Source: a virus
Length of the DNA stretch: 62,444 nucleotides
Strand: one strand, 5' to 3'
Virus record (IMG/VR): IMGVR_UViG_3300009702_000014
Span: 1-62,444 of that record
Part shown: one piece after another, positions 55,231 through 62,274 of the stretch
How positions within the stretch are numbered: the first letter of the stretch is position 1
How the letters are laid out: each line of letters begins with the position of its first letter
Position numbers and translations under genes: made by a program
The notes under the pieces: generated by a model
The model's database searches: none
What the model saw: only the letters and a program-made list of their open reading frames with translations
Told to the model about the DNA's origin: nothing

Positions 55231-55374
55231 CTATTTAAGCGGCTTATCCTTGATATAGAGAAAGACCACGTATAGAACTGCCACAAATATTCCTATCTGT
55301 CCATATCCGGCAACAACAAAGCCTACCATCAGCAGAAACGTTACAATTGCAAGTATTTCTTCAAGTTGGGTCAT
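55231..55374 (-). CDS. Small two-helix membrane protein
   Basis: A 47-residue protein (LEEILAIVTFLLMVGFVVA, GIFVAVLYVVFLYI). Its ATG overlaps the stop of the upstream secreted protein (ATGA), so I reject the longer frame starting at 55473. Confidence 0.68.
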   Translation of the reverse strand: MTQLEEILAIVTFLLMVGFVVAGYGQIGIFVAVLYVVFLYIKDKPLK

Positions 55375-55856
55375 GGTATGTATCCTGGGAATAATTGAAA
55401 TCCACGCGCAGAGGACACGCGAAAAACAGGGTAATTTTGTTGAGTTGTTGGGGGCATCCATGCGTTTGTCCACGGCAGCCTGTCGGCATTCTTATTGTTT
55501 TGCCATTCATAAGGTTCAAAAGCATTTCCGTTACTAACCACATAAGCTATCCAAAACCAAGGCCCTAGATAAAGGCTTTGCCGATAATGGTGTAATTCAT
55601 GCGCCTGCACTTCAAGCGAATTTGTAGGCACGGACGAAAGTCCACGAATATCGTTGGTGGCATAAACTTCCGGGTCATACAATGTAATTAATGGAAAAGT
55701 GGTTGCAGAAGCTCCCCACAGGCGATGTGTAGGAAAGGGCATCCAAATCTGAGGACTAGCATCGAATTGCCACGAGCCCAAAGACCAAGACGCAGTGCCA
55801 CCAAGAGGGCTTGAAAAATGTAAAGTTAATGTAAGGGTAATCGCAAGCAAGCTCAT
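55371..55856 (-). CDS. Secreted protein with HELHH metal-binding motif, leaderless
   Basis: A 161-residue protein. A short hydrophobic start (LLAITLTLTLHFSSPL) suggests export. QAHELHHYRQSLYLGPWFW near residue 85 has His-Glu-x-x-His, followed by a Trp-rich tail. It may be a zinc-dependent hydrolase of the cell surface; the family is unclear. A CATAGT box lies six bases before the ATG. Confidence 0.65.
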   Translation of the reverse strand: MSLLAITLTLTLHFSSPLGGTASWSLGSWQFDASPQIWMPFPTHRLWGASATTFPLITLYDPEVYATNDIRGLSSVPTNSLEVQAHELHHYRQSLYLGPWFWIAYVVSNGNAFEPYEWQNNKNADRLPWTNAWMPPTTQQNYPVFRVSSARGFQLFPGYIP

Positions 55857-55890
55857 ATCCCTACTATGACAGGGAGATAGATTAGAAATA

Positions 55891-56904
55891 TTAGTTGAAT
55901 TCCTCGCCTGTCTCTTTATACTTTTTGTTTAGGATTTTTACCATCAGCCGCGTACCATCCGAAGCAAGCCTGTCCGGGGAGGGGCGTATAACGATTCCCT
56001 CGTTAATGTGTAATCCCTGACCACTGACCCGTTCCGTACCATCGGCAAGCCGTTTTAGGTTGACGTCTTTTAATGGCCCGGTATAGTAAAGCGGCGCCCA
56101 ATACTCAAAAATTGCATCAGGGATATCTCCGAGGCTAAGACTCTCACCATTTACACGCACATCAAAAAACAACACAGTAAGCTTTTGCTGACCATACTTA
56201 AATCCCTTTTGCAGAGGAATTACTTCACCAAAGAGTTGCACATCGTCCTCTGGCAAAAATTCATCGAACATGTCAAAGGCCCCCACATTGCGGCCAGCAG
56301 TCCAGTAAGCATTTGACGCAGACTCTTCTAGTACCATATCCCGACTCAGCAGCCCTTTCGACGTAACAAATATCTCACCCGCAGCCGTGCGGCCATAAAT
56401 AACCTGGCTACCGTGAATTTTCTCACTGATATTGACGCGCTCGTCCTCCGAGAATTCATGGCGGTAAATACCAAATTGCTCTACGTCATGTTGTGTGAAT
56501 CGACCCTCCGGCAACTTTTTGACTTGGCCCAAAAGGGACTGTGGGATAGGAGGCTCATACTTATGGATATTAAGCCTCTCGCTCACGTCCTCACCATAAG
56601 GGACATCAGCCAATTCGGGGAAGAATTTATCCGAGGGAGAGACAGCCCCCATCGACAACTCTCCACGTAGGCGAATTTCTCGCACGCGGTCCTTATGCGG
56701 ACCACCAAGATATTCCTTCCACGGTGCTTGCAATTCCTCAGGCAACACAGACTTGGCCGGGATAAAAATTACATCTTCCCCGCCTTCGTAAATACCTTTC
56801 TGCACCACGACCTGAAACTGCCCTACCTTACCCAGCATCAGCTTGTCGGCATTCGGGTGGGGGAATAATTCAATTTTGTCTTTAAACACTTTCCACTGTG
56901 CCAT
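55891..56904 (-). CDS. RNA ligase (DRB0094/Rnl5 type)
   Basis: A 337-residue ATP-dependent RNA ligase. The N-terminal 110 residues form an OB-like domain (HPNADKLMLGKVGQFQVVVQ, IPAKSVLPEEL). The nucleotidyl-transferase domain has motif I EKIHGS with catalytic Lys 162, motif IIIa-like LFGEVIPL, motif IV EGIVIRP and motif V LMVKILNKKYKE. The domain order matches Deinococcus RNA ligase. With the tRNA array, CCA-adding enzyme and a cREC protein, tRNA repair after anticodon cleavage is the likely task, though not proven. Confidence 0.9.
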   Translation of the reverse strand: MAQWKVFKDKIELFPHPNADKLMLGKVGQFQVVVQKGIYEGGEDVIFIPAKSVLPEELQAPWKEYLGGPHKDRVREIRLRGELSMGAVSPSDKFFPELADVPYGEDVSERLNIHKYEPPIPQSLLGQVKKLPEGRFTQHDVEQFGIYRHEFSEDERVNISEKIHGSQVIYGRTAAGEIFVTSKGLLSRDMVLEESASNAYWTAGRNVGAFDMFDEFLPEDDVQLFGEVIPLQKGFKYGQQKLTVLFFDVRVNGESLSLGDIPDAIFEYWAPLYYTGPLKDVNLKRLADGTERVSGQGLHINEGIVIRPSPDRLASDGTRLMVKILNKKYKETGEEFN

Positions 56905-56926
56905 GATATTACTCTACTCTTTCTGA

Positions 56927-57193
56927 CTATGAGAATGCTGAAAACGCATTAACCTCTTCTTTGTCGTTCAACTCTCTCACATGCAGACCTATAAATGGGT
57001 TTTCGTCATGTCCTATTGCATAGGTATGATATCCACGTGGGTAGTGCTTTTTGAACGTCTTAATACTACGTCCGCGAGCCTTATTTTTACTCGGAGCCTC
57101 GACCATCACTACATCTATACAAAATTCGGGAGGTTCATAATAACTTTTTCCGGGCAATTTATATAAGGGTGTAGTTACTAACCATTTTCTCAT
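56927..57193 (-). CDS. Hypothetical protein
   Basis: An 88-residue protein (MRKWLVTTPLYKLPGKSYYE, GYHTYAIGHDENPFIG) of unknown function. The ATG behind GAAAGGAG, which overlaps the stop of the RNase H gene, is preferred over a farther in-frame codon. Confidence 0.7.
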   Translation of the reverse strand: MRKWLVTTPLYKLPGKSYYEPPEFCIDVVMVEAPSKNKARGRSIKTFKKHYPRGYHTYAIGHDENPFIGLHVRELNDKEEVNAFSAFS

Positions 57194-57585
57194 AACACTC
57201 GACTCCTTTCGTCGGCCCGAGAATTCTCGTGCCGAGGTACCCACCGGAGCGTATAATTCGGCATCAAATTCAGCAGCCTCTTAGCTTCTGCATGGAGAGG
57301 CTTCAAATGCTTCGCACGGCACCTGAAACGCCCTTCAAGCTGATAAATAATTAACTGCGAGTCTCCTATGATTTCAATATCACTGATACCCAAGTCGATA
57401 GCCTTTTTCAAACCTGCAATCAATCCATAATATTCAGCAACATTGTTAGTTTGTTCTAATTCCCTGGGAATATAATCTGTATTTTCAGCAAAGATAGAGG
57501 ACTCAAGCACATAGCCATAACTGGCGAGACGCCCCTTATGCGGGCTAGAAGAACCGTCAAAATACAGTTTTGCCTTCATTTTCAC
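57190..57585 (-). CDS. RNase HI-like protein
   Basis: A 131-residue RNase H fold. KLYFDGSSSPHKG provides the first catalytic Asp, LEQTNNVAEYYGLI the Glu, IEIIGDSQLIIYQLEG the second Asp, and HENSRADERS the last Asp. All four carboxylates are in place, so it should degrade RNA in RNA-DNA hybrids, for example lagging-strand primers. Confidence 0.9.
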   Translation of the reverse strand: MKMKAKLYFDGSSSPHKGRLASYGYVLESSIFAENTDYIPRELEQTNNVAEYYGLIAGLKKAIDLGISDIEIIGDSQLIIYQLEGRFRCRAKHLKPLHAEAKRLLNLMPNYTLRWVPRHENSRADERSRVL

Positions 57586-57729
57586 CCCACCCTTTCAACC
57601 TATGATAGCAGTTTTCAATATTAGAATAATGAGTGCCTGGTGCGCTTTGGAGTCCCCTCTATTTTATTTCATAAGGTAAAGGCTCATAGGCATCTTCTTA
57701 CAAAAAGAAAAATCCCCTGAGCCTTTCAG

Positions 57730-57765
57730 TGGTGGTAACGGTAGGAATCGAACCTACATGTATCC
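57730..57765 (-). tRNA. 3' half of a tRNA (probable pseudo-tRNA)
   Basis: A T-arm GTAGG/CCTAC with loop TTCGATT, acceptor strand CGTTACC, discriminator A and CCA are present, but no anticodon arm can be folded upstream; the DNA there codes for the end of the next protein. GGTAGCG at 57803-57809 could pair with the acceptor strand. Confidence 0.5.
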
Positions 57766-57767
57766 AA

Positions 57768-58118
57768 TTACTCTTTCAAGTCTTTAGGAGAGACAGGAGA
57801 TACGCTACCACGTCGTTTCCGCAAATCATATCCTAGCTTATCTGCCCAAGCCTTAAGAATTTCCTCGTCTGTGTAGTAACCAAACAATTTAAAGGCTTGA
57901 TGCCCTGTATTCTGTCCTACAATAATAACTTGGGTTTCATCCGCATGTCCAACACCAACACATTGGAGGCCGTGGTCATAATAATTAGGATAAGTGTGGT
58001 TTGGATTAGGCCAACCTTTTTCTGTAATAGCCCGCCAAATTTCCTTTCCCACACTCTTATCTTCCTCAATTTCATGCAGCCTGTCATTAAGCACAACCAT
58101 CACACTATTAAATCCCAT
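57768..58118 (-). CDS. Hypothetical protein
   Basis: A 116-residue protein (ITEKGWPNPNHTYPNYYDHG, ETQVIIVGQNTGHQAFKLFG) of unknown function. The C-terminal region ends next to the tRNA fragment, so its last codons may overlap former tRNA sequence. Confidence 0.73.
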   Translation of the reverse strand: MGFNSVMVVLNDRLHEIEEDKSVGKEIWRAITEKGWPNPNHTYPNYYDHGLQCVGVGHADETQVIIVGQNTGHQAFKLFGYYTDEEILKAWADKLGYDLRKRRGSVSPVSPKDLKE

Positions 58119-58134
58119 TTTATCTCCCTTGTTT

Positions 58135-58209
58135 TGGTGGCCCCTGTAGGAATCGAACCCACGTCCCTGCGTTCGAAGCGCAGAATCCTGTCCGTTGAAC
58201 GAAGGAGCC
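58135..58209 (-). tRNA. tRNA-Arg (UCG)
   Basis: Acceptor GGCTCCT/AGGGGCC with one G-U pair, anticodon stem CTGCG/CGCAG with loop CTTCGAA, encoded CCA. Confidence 0.95.
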
Positions 58210-58211
58210 TA

Positions 58212-58511
58212 TCAAGAAAATGTATCGAGTAATGCATCGCGTACATCATCAGGAGTAATTTCAACGATGTGCCGTCGGTTGTTTTGAGCATTAAACGCTA
58301 GTTTCACCCCAAGAATGGTTGAAAAAGCATTCCCTTCCTCAAAGTCGAGTCCTTCACTCCAAACATTCTCCCACTCTTCCTCAACGAGATTATCAATTTC
58401 CCCGGCAGAGATAGACTGTCGGTAGAGAGGAGCATCATACCCGAACATCGCATCTTGGATTGTTTCTCGTGCATTATCGCGTTCTGAAAGGACATAAACA
58501 GTAGAAAGCAT
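58212..58511 (-). CDS. Hypothetical protein
   Basis: A 99-residue acidic alpha/beta protein (MLSTVYVLSERDNARETIQD, AFNAQNNRRHIVEITPDDVR) of unknown function, two bases before tRNA-Arg. Confidence 0.73.
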   Translation of the reverse strand: MLSTVYVLSERDNARETIQDAMFGYDAPLYRQSISAGEIDNLVEEEWENVWSEGLDFEEGNAFSTILGVKLAFNAQNNRRHIVEITPDDVRDALLDTFS

Positions 58512-58721
58512 GGTTTCTCCCCTCTCTTAAACTGTACAACTAGAGATAATGAGAAAGATGTGACAGTTTGATTCGGCACTGCCAAGCCAAAGGGTATGAT
58601 TCGCTTCACCTGCGTCTGAGGTATTTAGTACACGCGCCTTAACGTCGTGTTTCTCACTGACTGTACCGGGTAGCTAATCCGTCTTTAGTCTTTTTCAGTA
58701 GGGCGAGTGATTCACCCCATT

Positions 58722-58798
58722 TGGAGTCCCGTGCAGGATTCGAACCCGCGATTCCTGAGTTAGAAGCTCAGAGCCTTAGTCCACTAGACGAACGGGAC
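58722..58798 (-). tRNA. tRNA-Arg (UCU)
   Basis: Acceptor GTCCCGT/ACGGGAC is perfect, anticodon stem CTGAG/CTCAG with loop CTTCTAA, discriminator U, encoded CCA. Confidence 0.95.
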
Positions 58799-58923
58799 AT
58801 GCCTGGAAAGCATTTGATAACGGAGGGCCTTCCTCGCCCTCTTCGGTCCCCGAGTGCTTACGTGATATCCCGCTTGCCCTCGGTTGAGGACTGACTAGAG
58901 TCTATACACTAGGTTTATGAGAA

Positions 58924-59011
58924 TGGTGGCAGCGATAGGATTCGAACCTACAAAGTCGTTATGACAAACAAAGTCTCAGCCTGTCCCGTATGCCAATTCC
59001 ACCATCTGAGC
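58924..59011 (-). tRNA. tRNA-Leu (GAG) with unpaired acceptor stem
   Basis: The D-arm GGTGGAATTGG, anticodon loop CTGAGAC, variable arm GTC/GAC and T-arm are Leu-like, and a CCA is encoded. The 5' strand GCTCAGA cannot pair with 3' CGCTGCC, so the gene is decayed, chimeric or mis-bounded. Confidence 0.65.
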
Positions 59012-59158
59012 AAAAAGCCTGACTTTCACAGTCGCAGAAATAGCCTACTGCTACAGGTACGGGAGTCTTACTGTTCGGTGCTTGGCGTGCAAAATAGCAC
59101 GCTCCCTGGGTTTTCTTATCCCGTCATTTACGGCGCTCCACCAAAGGCCGTGACTTCT

Positions 59159-59232
59159 TGGATGCGGGGCAGGAGTCGAACCTGCCTTTCGTGGATATGA
59201 ACCACGCATAGTCGCCGGACTATTTCTCCGCA
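59159..59232 (-). tRNA. tRNA with CAU anticodon (Met or Ile2), copy 1
   Basis: Acceptor TGCGGAG/CCCCGCA with one A-C mismatch, anticodon stem CGTGG/CCACG, loop TTCATAT, encoded CCA. Confidence 0.85.
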
Positions 59233-59236
59233 ATAG

Positions 59237-59315
59237 TGGTTGCAGGGGTTGGAATCGAACCAACAACGACGTGCTTATGAGACACGTAAGGCGAACCAAT
59301 AGCCTTCTCCCTGCC
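59237..59315 (-). tRNA. tRNA with CAU anticodon, copy 2
   Basis: Acceptor GGCAGGG/CCCTGCA has a G-A opposition at 1-72, which recalls the unpaired first position of initiator tRNAs. Anticodon loop CTCATAA, encoded CCA. Confidence 0.82.
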
Positions 59316-59348
59316 ATAAAATTGTAACCTAGAGAAACATGAGGAGGG

Positions 59349-59425
59349 TGAGTGCGCGGGATTTGAACCCGCAAACGACTGTTAGTTGGACAGTTTGATA
59401 ACCATTATCGGAGTAACCCTATCTC
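59349..59425 (-). tRNA. tRNA-like locus, anticodon uncertain, acceptor unpaired, no CCA
   Basis: The T-arm GCGGG/CCCGC with TTCAAAT is good, and an ACTGT/ACAGT stem has loop CCAACTA (AAC if standard, but with C at position 33). The acceptor strands do not pair and no CCA follows. Either degenerate or incorrectly bounded. Confidence 0.5.
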
Positions 59426-59441
59426 CTGGCTGCTAGGCTTT

Positions 59442-59513
59442 TGGTACCGTGGAAGGGAAACGAACCCTTATGCTGTCGCTTATGAGACGAAGCCCTCACC
59501 TTGAGTCCACGGC
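59442..59513 (-). tRNA. tRNA with CAU anticodon, copy 3
   Basis: Acceptor GCCGTGG/CCACGGT with a G-U first pair, loop CTCATAA in a 4-bp stem, only 72 nt long, encoded CCA. The three CAU tRNAs could be elongator Met, initiator Met and Ile2. Confidence 0.78.
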
Positions 59514-59666
59514 ATAAATGCGGGTTTTTCTGCGGCCCCGCACCGCAGCCCTGTCGTCACGCAGGGACTTACAATCCTCAACGCCACGTTCCAGTTTGGA
59601 CTTTCACCGTGTCGGACGCTATTTATCGGTAGAATTTGAAGCCATTAACCGAGCGAATGAGGAATA

Positions 59667-59741
59667 TGGTAGGCCCGCTCGGACTTGAACCGAGAACTTC
59701 CACTTTGTAGGAGTGGCACTCTGCCTTTGAGTTACGGGCCT
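59667..59741 (-). tRNA. tRNA-Val (UAC), with C at position 33
   Basis: Acceptor AGGCCCG/CGGGCCT is perfect; stem CCACT/AGTGG closes loop CCTACAA. Position 33, nearly always U, is C. CCA is encoded. Confidence 0.85.
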
Positions 59742-59882
59742 GAGCAGGGGGTTTTTCTAAGGGAACCCCTTAACCCTGCGGAAATCTGAGGTATTGCCCT
59801 AAGCCGCATTCCGCTGTAAGCTTCCGGGCCCCCTGTAAAAATTATTATGGAGGACTTTTGTACGTCGGAGCCTCCTTCCGAC

Positions 59883-59957
59883 TGGTACGCCCACCAGGAT
59901 TCGAACCTGGATTAGCTGGATATAAGCCAGATGCTCTTACCGTTGAACTATGGGCGC
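59883..59957 (-). tRNA. tRNA-Ile (UAU)
   Basis: Acceptor GCGCCCA/TGGGCGT with a G-U first pair, loop CTTATAT, encoded CCA. It would read the AUA codon. Confidence 0.9.
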
Positions 59958-59968
59958 ACAAATGGTGT

Positions 59969-60047
59969 GCTTAGGATAGGCGTGCTGTGACGCCTCGTTT
60001 TACGTCTGGTTCCAATTCGCACACGTGCCGGATTGGTTCTCCTAAGC
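59969..60047. ncRNA. Candidate structured RNA between tRNA genes
   Basis: A perfect 8-bp outer stem GCTTAGGA/TCCTAAGC encloses a perfect AGGCGT/ACGCCT hairpin and a CCAAT/ATTGG hairpin, a three-way-junction shape. It does not match a tRNA. It may be a separate small RNA or a processing signal; which strand is transcribed is unknown, minus is likely. Confidence 0.45.
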
Positions 60048-60068
60048 CTGATTACTAGCCACCCTTTG

Positions 60069-60332
60069 CTAGATTATAATATTATCTAACGCTGGTCTTA
60101 ATGAAGTATCAGAAATCATAGCATCGAGAAATCTTTCTGCTTCGTTGATTTCTTCGCTCTCAAGGGTCACAAAAGGTGTAGCTGCTTCACGATGAATCCC
60201 TACATGAGTAATTCCAAAATAACCAGTGTCTAAGATGGGTTCCTTTCCTGTGAGCATACCATCATTCTTTCGATTCGTCAAGTATTCAACCAAGTCGTCG
60301 ACCGTAAAAATAAGCATATCTTCGGCGTCCAT
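60069..60332 (-). CDS. Hypothetical protein
   Basis: An 87-residue acidic protein (MLIFTVDDLVEYLTNRKNDG, VTLESEEINEAERFLDAMI) of unknown function. AAAGGAAGG precedes the ATG. Confidence 0.72.
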   Translation of the reverse strand: MDAEDMLIFTVDDLVEYLTNRKNDGMLTGKEPILDTGYFGITHVGIHREAATPFVTLESEEINEAERFLDAMISDTSLRPALDNIII

Positions 60333-60361
60333 AGCATCCTTCCTTTCATAGTCATATCTTA

Positions 60362-60835
60362 TCAGAAAGAAAGTGAGAAGGATGAGACTGTTTTCTCAGC
60401 CTCTTTTACTCTATTTTCAACCTCAGGAATATGTGGATAATGCCCACGTTGCTGATAGACCCAATAAAGCAAACCGTAATATCCAAACCTCCTTACAAGG
60501 TTAAAAACTTCGTCATATTTTTCTGTAGGAATTTCTTCTTTATCTGAGGAAGAATAATACCATGTGTCACTTAGATTAACATACCATTTATCATCCATAT
60601 GAAGAAACATATCTTCATATAATAGAAACATTGTTTCGGCCCTAGAAATTTCTAATTCGGCTTTGCGAAGAATTTCCCATAGAGCTTGGTAAACTTCTCT
60701 GCTTCCATCGTTCCAGCCCTTTTTGTAATCATCCCTTTCCTCATAATCAATTTCAGGATTACCCGTCTTTACAGCCTTAGGATAAATCCCAACATCAATT
60801 TGAAACAATTCATCTATGAGTTCCTGGTTTGTCAT
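60362..60835 (-). CDS. Hypothetical protein
   Basis: A 157-residue acidic, helical protein (MTNQELIDELFQIDVGIYPK, EILRKAELEISRAETMFLLY). No family is recognised. It lies between tRNA genes and probably shares their transcript. Confidence 0.73.
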   Translation of the reverse strand: MTNQELIDELFQIDVGIYPKAVKTGNPEIDYEERDDYKKGWNDGSREVYQALWEILRKAELEISRAETMFLLYEDMFLHMDDKWYVNLSDTWYYSSSDKEEIPTEKYDEVFNLVRRFGYYGLLYWVYQQRGHYPHIPEVENRVKEAEKTVSSFSLSF

Positions 60836-60855
60836 AAACAGCCTTTCACAAGACT

Positions 60856-60935
60856 TGGTAGGGGCGGTTGGAGTCGAACCAACGTGTGACCGGCTAACCT
60901 TTCAATCGGATATCAGCCGAAGGGTATACGCCCCT
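60856..60935 (-). tRNA. tRNA of uncertain identity with unusual middle region
   Basis: Acceptor AGGGGCG/CGCCCCT and T-arm GTTGG/CCAAC are perfect, and CCA is encoded. The middle can form TCGG/CCGA with loop CTGATAT (GAU, Ile), but then no D-arm fits; an alternative puts GAA (Phe) in an oversized loop. Confidence 0.6.
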
Positions 60936-60954
60936 GCGAAAAGCATTGCTTTGT

Positions 60955-61029
60955 TGGCTGCCCATCCAGGATTCGAACCTAGAAATACGGATTCAGAGTC
61001 CGCTGTTTTGCCAGTTAGACTAATGGGCA
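60955..61029 (-). tRNA. tRNA-Gln (CUG)
   Basis: Acceptor TGCCCAT/ATGGGCA is perfect, stem GCGGA/TCCGT, loop CTCTGAA, discriminator G, encoded CCA. Confidence 0.95.
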
Positions 61030-61043
61030 ATGGGGTAGATACA

Positions 61044-61202
61044 CTAATAGTCGTCGCCTAATCTTTCCCGCTTGAATCGAATAGCTTCTTCCATTCCTCC
61101 CCAATTATCTACACCAGCCCGTCGTAAATCTCGAAGCCATTCAACTTTCTCTAAGAGTTCTTCATATTCCGCTTTGCGGATTGTCACAGTTTCTTCATCC
61201 AT
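61044..61202 (-). CDS. Small charged helical protein
   Basis: A 52-residue coiled-coil-like protein (TIRKAEYEELLEKVEWLRDL). The frame is open upstream but there it runs through tRNA-Leu sequence, so the ATG at 61202 with AGAGG upstream is preferred. Confidence 0.65.
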   Translation of the reverse strand: MDEETVTIRKAEYEELLEKVEWLRDLRRAGVDNWGGMEEAIRFKRERLGDDY

Positions 61203-61217
61203 AGCTAGACCTCTAGT

Positions 61218-61305
61218 TGGTGGGGACGGTGGGAATCGAACCCACACGGCCTCTCGGCCACTTGTTTTTGAAACAAGCATGTCTACCTAATTACATCACG
61301 TCCCC
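61218..61305 (-). tRNA. tRNA-Leu (CAA)
   Basis: Class II: acceptor GGGGACG/CGTCCCC, loop TTCAAAA, long variable arm GGCCGAGAGGCC, encoded CCA. Confidence 0.94.
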
Positions 61306-61323
61306 CGCACCCGTTGCAAGTGA

Positions 61324-61411
61324 TGGGGCCGAGGGTGGGATTCGAACCCACGAGAGGAATTACCCTACCGGTTTACAAGACCGGTGCTATCAACCGCTAA
61401 GCGACCTCGGC
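61324..61411 (-). tRNA. tRNA-Thr (UGU) with long variable arm
   Basis: Acceptor GCCGAGG/CCTCGGC is perfect, anticodon stem CCGGT/ACCGG, loop CTTGTAA. The variable region is about 17 bases long, a class II feature unexpected for Thr. Discriminator C, encoded CCA. Confidence 0.82.
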
Positions 61412-61547
61412 ATGGCGCTGGCATTAGGCTTTTTACCGCTCCTATTTATCCGGCCCAGCTATGTCCGGTAGGAAGTTTCTCATTAAGGTAGTAGGTACCT
61501 ACTCACTTAACGATAAGTAATCATAACATAGATAAATATGAGAATTA

Positions 61548-61883
61548 TTAGGCAGTATATTTGCCTATTGTCTTTCCTGAATCATTTAGAAGGTAGGCGT
61601 AAGTATTAAAAATTACCTGTTGGACTGAACTATCCGTAAACCATAATTCTAGCAGATGAACTGTACGCTCGGATTCTTCCAGAGAAGTACCTAAATCATA
61701 ATTTGCGCCGTGGGCATCCCAAGCAGCTTGGTCTGAATTTTTGTCATATGGTTGGTTTCTGTCATATAGTCGATTATGTTCATCCATGTAGGCCAACCCA
61801 CGGTCTACGGCTTTACGAATATTATCATAATGTGTAAATTGCTCTATTTCGTTTGAAGAGCCTGTGTGTATCTTTAGTATCAT
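61548..61883 (-). CDS. Hypothetical protein
   Basis: A 111-residue protein (EQFTHYDNIRKAVDRGLAYM, NDSGKTIGKYTA) of unknown function. The transcript could begin near 61.9 kb. Confidence 0.72.
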   Translation of the reverse strand: MILKIHTGSSNEIEQFTHYDNIRKAVDRGLAYMDEHNRLYDRNQPYDKNSDQAAWDAHGANYDLGTSLEESERTVHLLELWFTDSSVQQVIFNTYAYLLNDSGKTIGKYTA

Positions 61884-61920
61884 GTGTGTCTCCTGTGTGT
61901 GTATCTATCTATGTCATAAC

Positions 61921-61997
61921 TGGTCGCGGAGGTAGGACTCGAACCTACAACCTTACCTGTCCAGGAGGCATAATCTAGCCAATTGATATACTCCGCG
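61921..61997 (-). tRNA. tRNA-Pro (UGG), with C at position 33
   Basis: Acceptor CGCGGAG/CTCCGCG is perfect, anticodon stem TGCCT/AGGTA with loop CCTGGAC, encoded CCA. C33 replaces U33. Confidence 0.8.
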
Positions 61998-61999
61998 AT

Positions 62000-62074
62000 A
62001 TCAGCGGTGTTGGAATCGAACCAACCTATATCTCCTATCCAACAGGAGCGACCCTCCTTGAGTCTGACCGCTGA
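62000..62074 (-). tRNA. tRNA-Pro (UGG), no encoded CCA
   Basis: Acceptor TCAGCGG/CCGCTGA is perfect, stem CTCCT/AGGAG, loop GTTGGAT. The 3' end is followed by ATC rather than CCA, so a CCA-adding enzyme is required. It abuts both neighbours. Confidence 0.88.
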
Positions 62075-62151
62075 TGGGGTAAATGAAGGGAATCGAACCC
62101 TCTACTCCCGAGTCACAGTCGGGTGCCTCAACCTTTTCGGCATCATTTACC
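62075..62151 (-). tRNA. tRNA-His (GUG)
   Basis: Acceptor GTAAATG/CATTTAC with an encoded G at -1 and C73, the His identity elements; stem CCCGA/TCGGG, loop CTGTGAC; encoded CCA. No spacer separates it from tRNA-Pro. Confidence 0.95.
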
Positions 62152-62156
62152 ATAAA

Positions 62157-62233
62157 TGGTGGCTCCCCTCGGAATCGAACCAAGTCCTTGAGTGCTTCAA
62201 ACCCACGTGCGTCACCAGATACACCTGAGAGCC
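62157..62233 (-). tRNA. tRNA-Phe (GAA)
   Basis: Acceptor GGCTCTC/GGGAGCC, anticodon stem TGGGT/ACTCA with loop TTGAAGC, encoded CCA. The stem has a G-U pair. Confidence 0.88.
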
Positions 62234-62274
62234 ATACTATTTAATCTTGGGAATTTGATTTGGCTTTATTTCAT

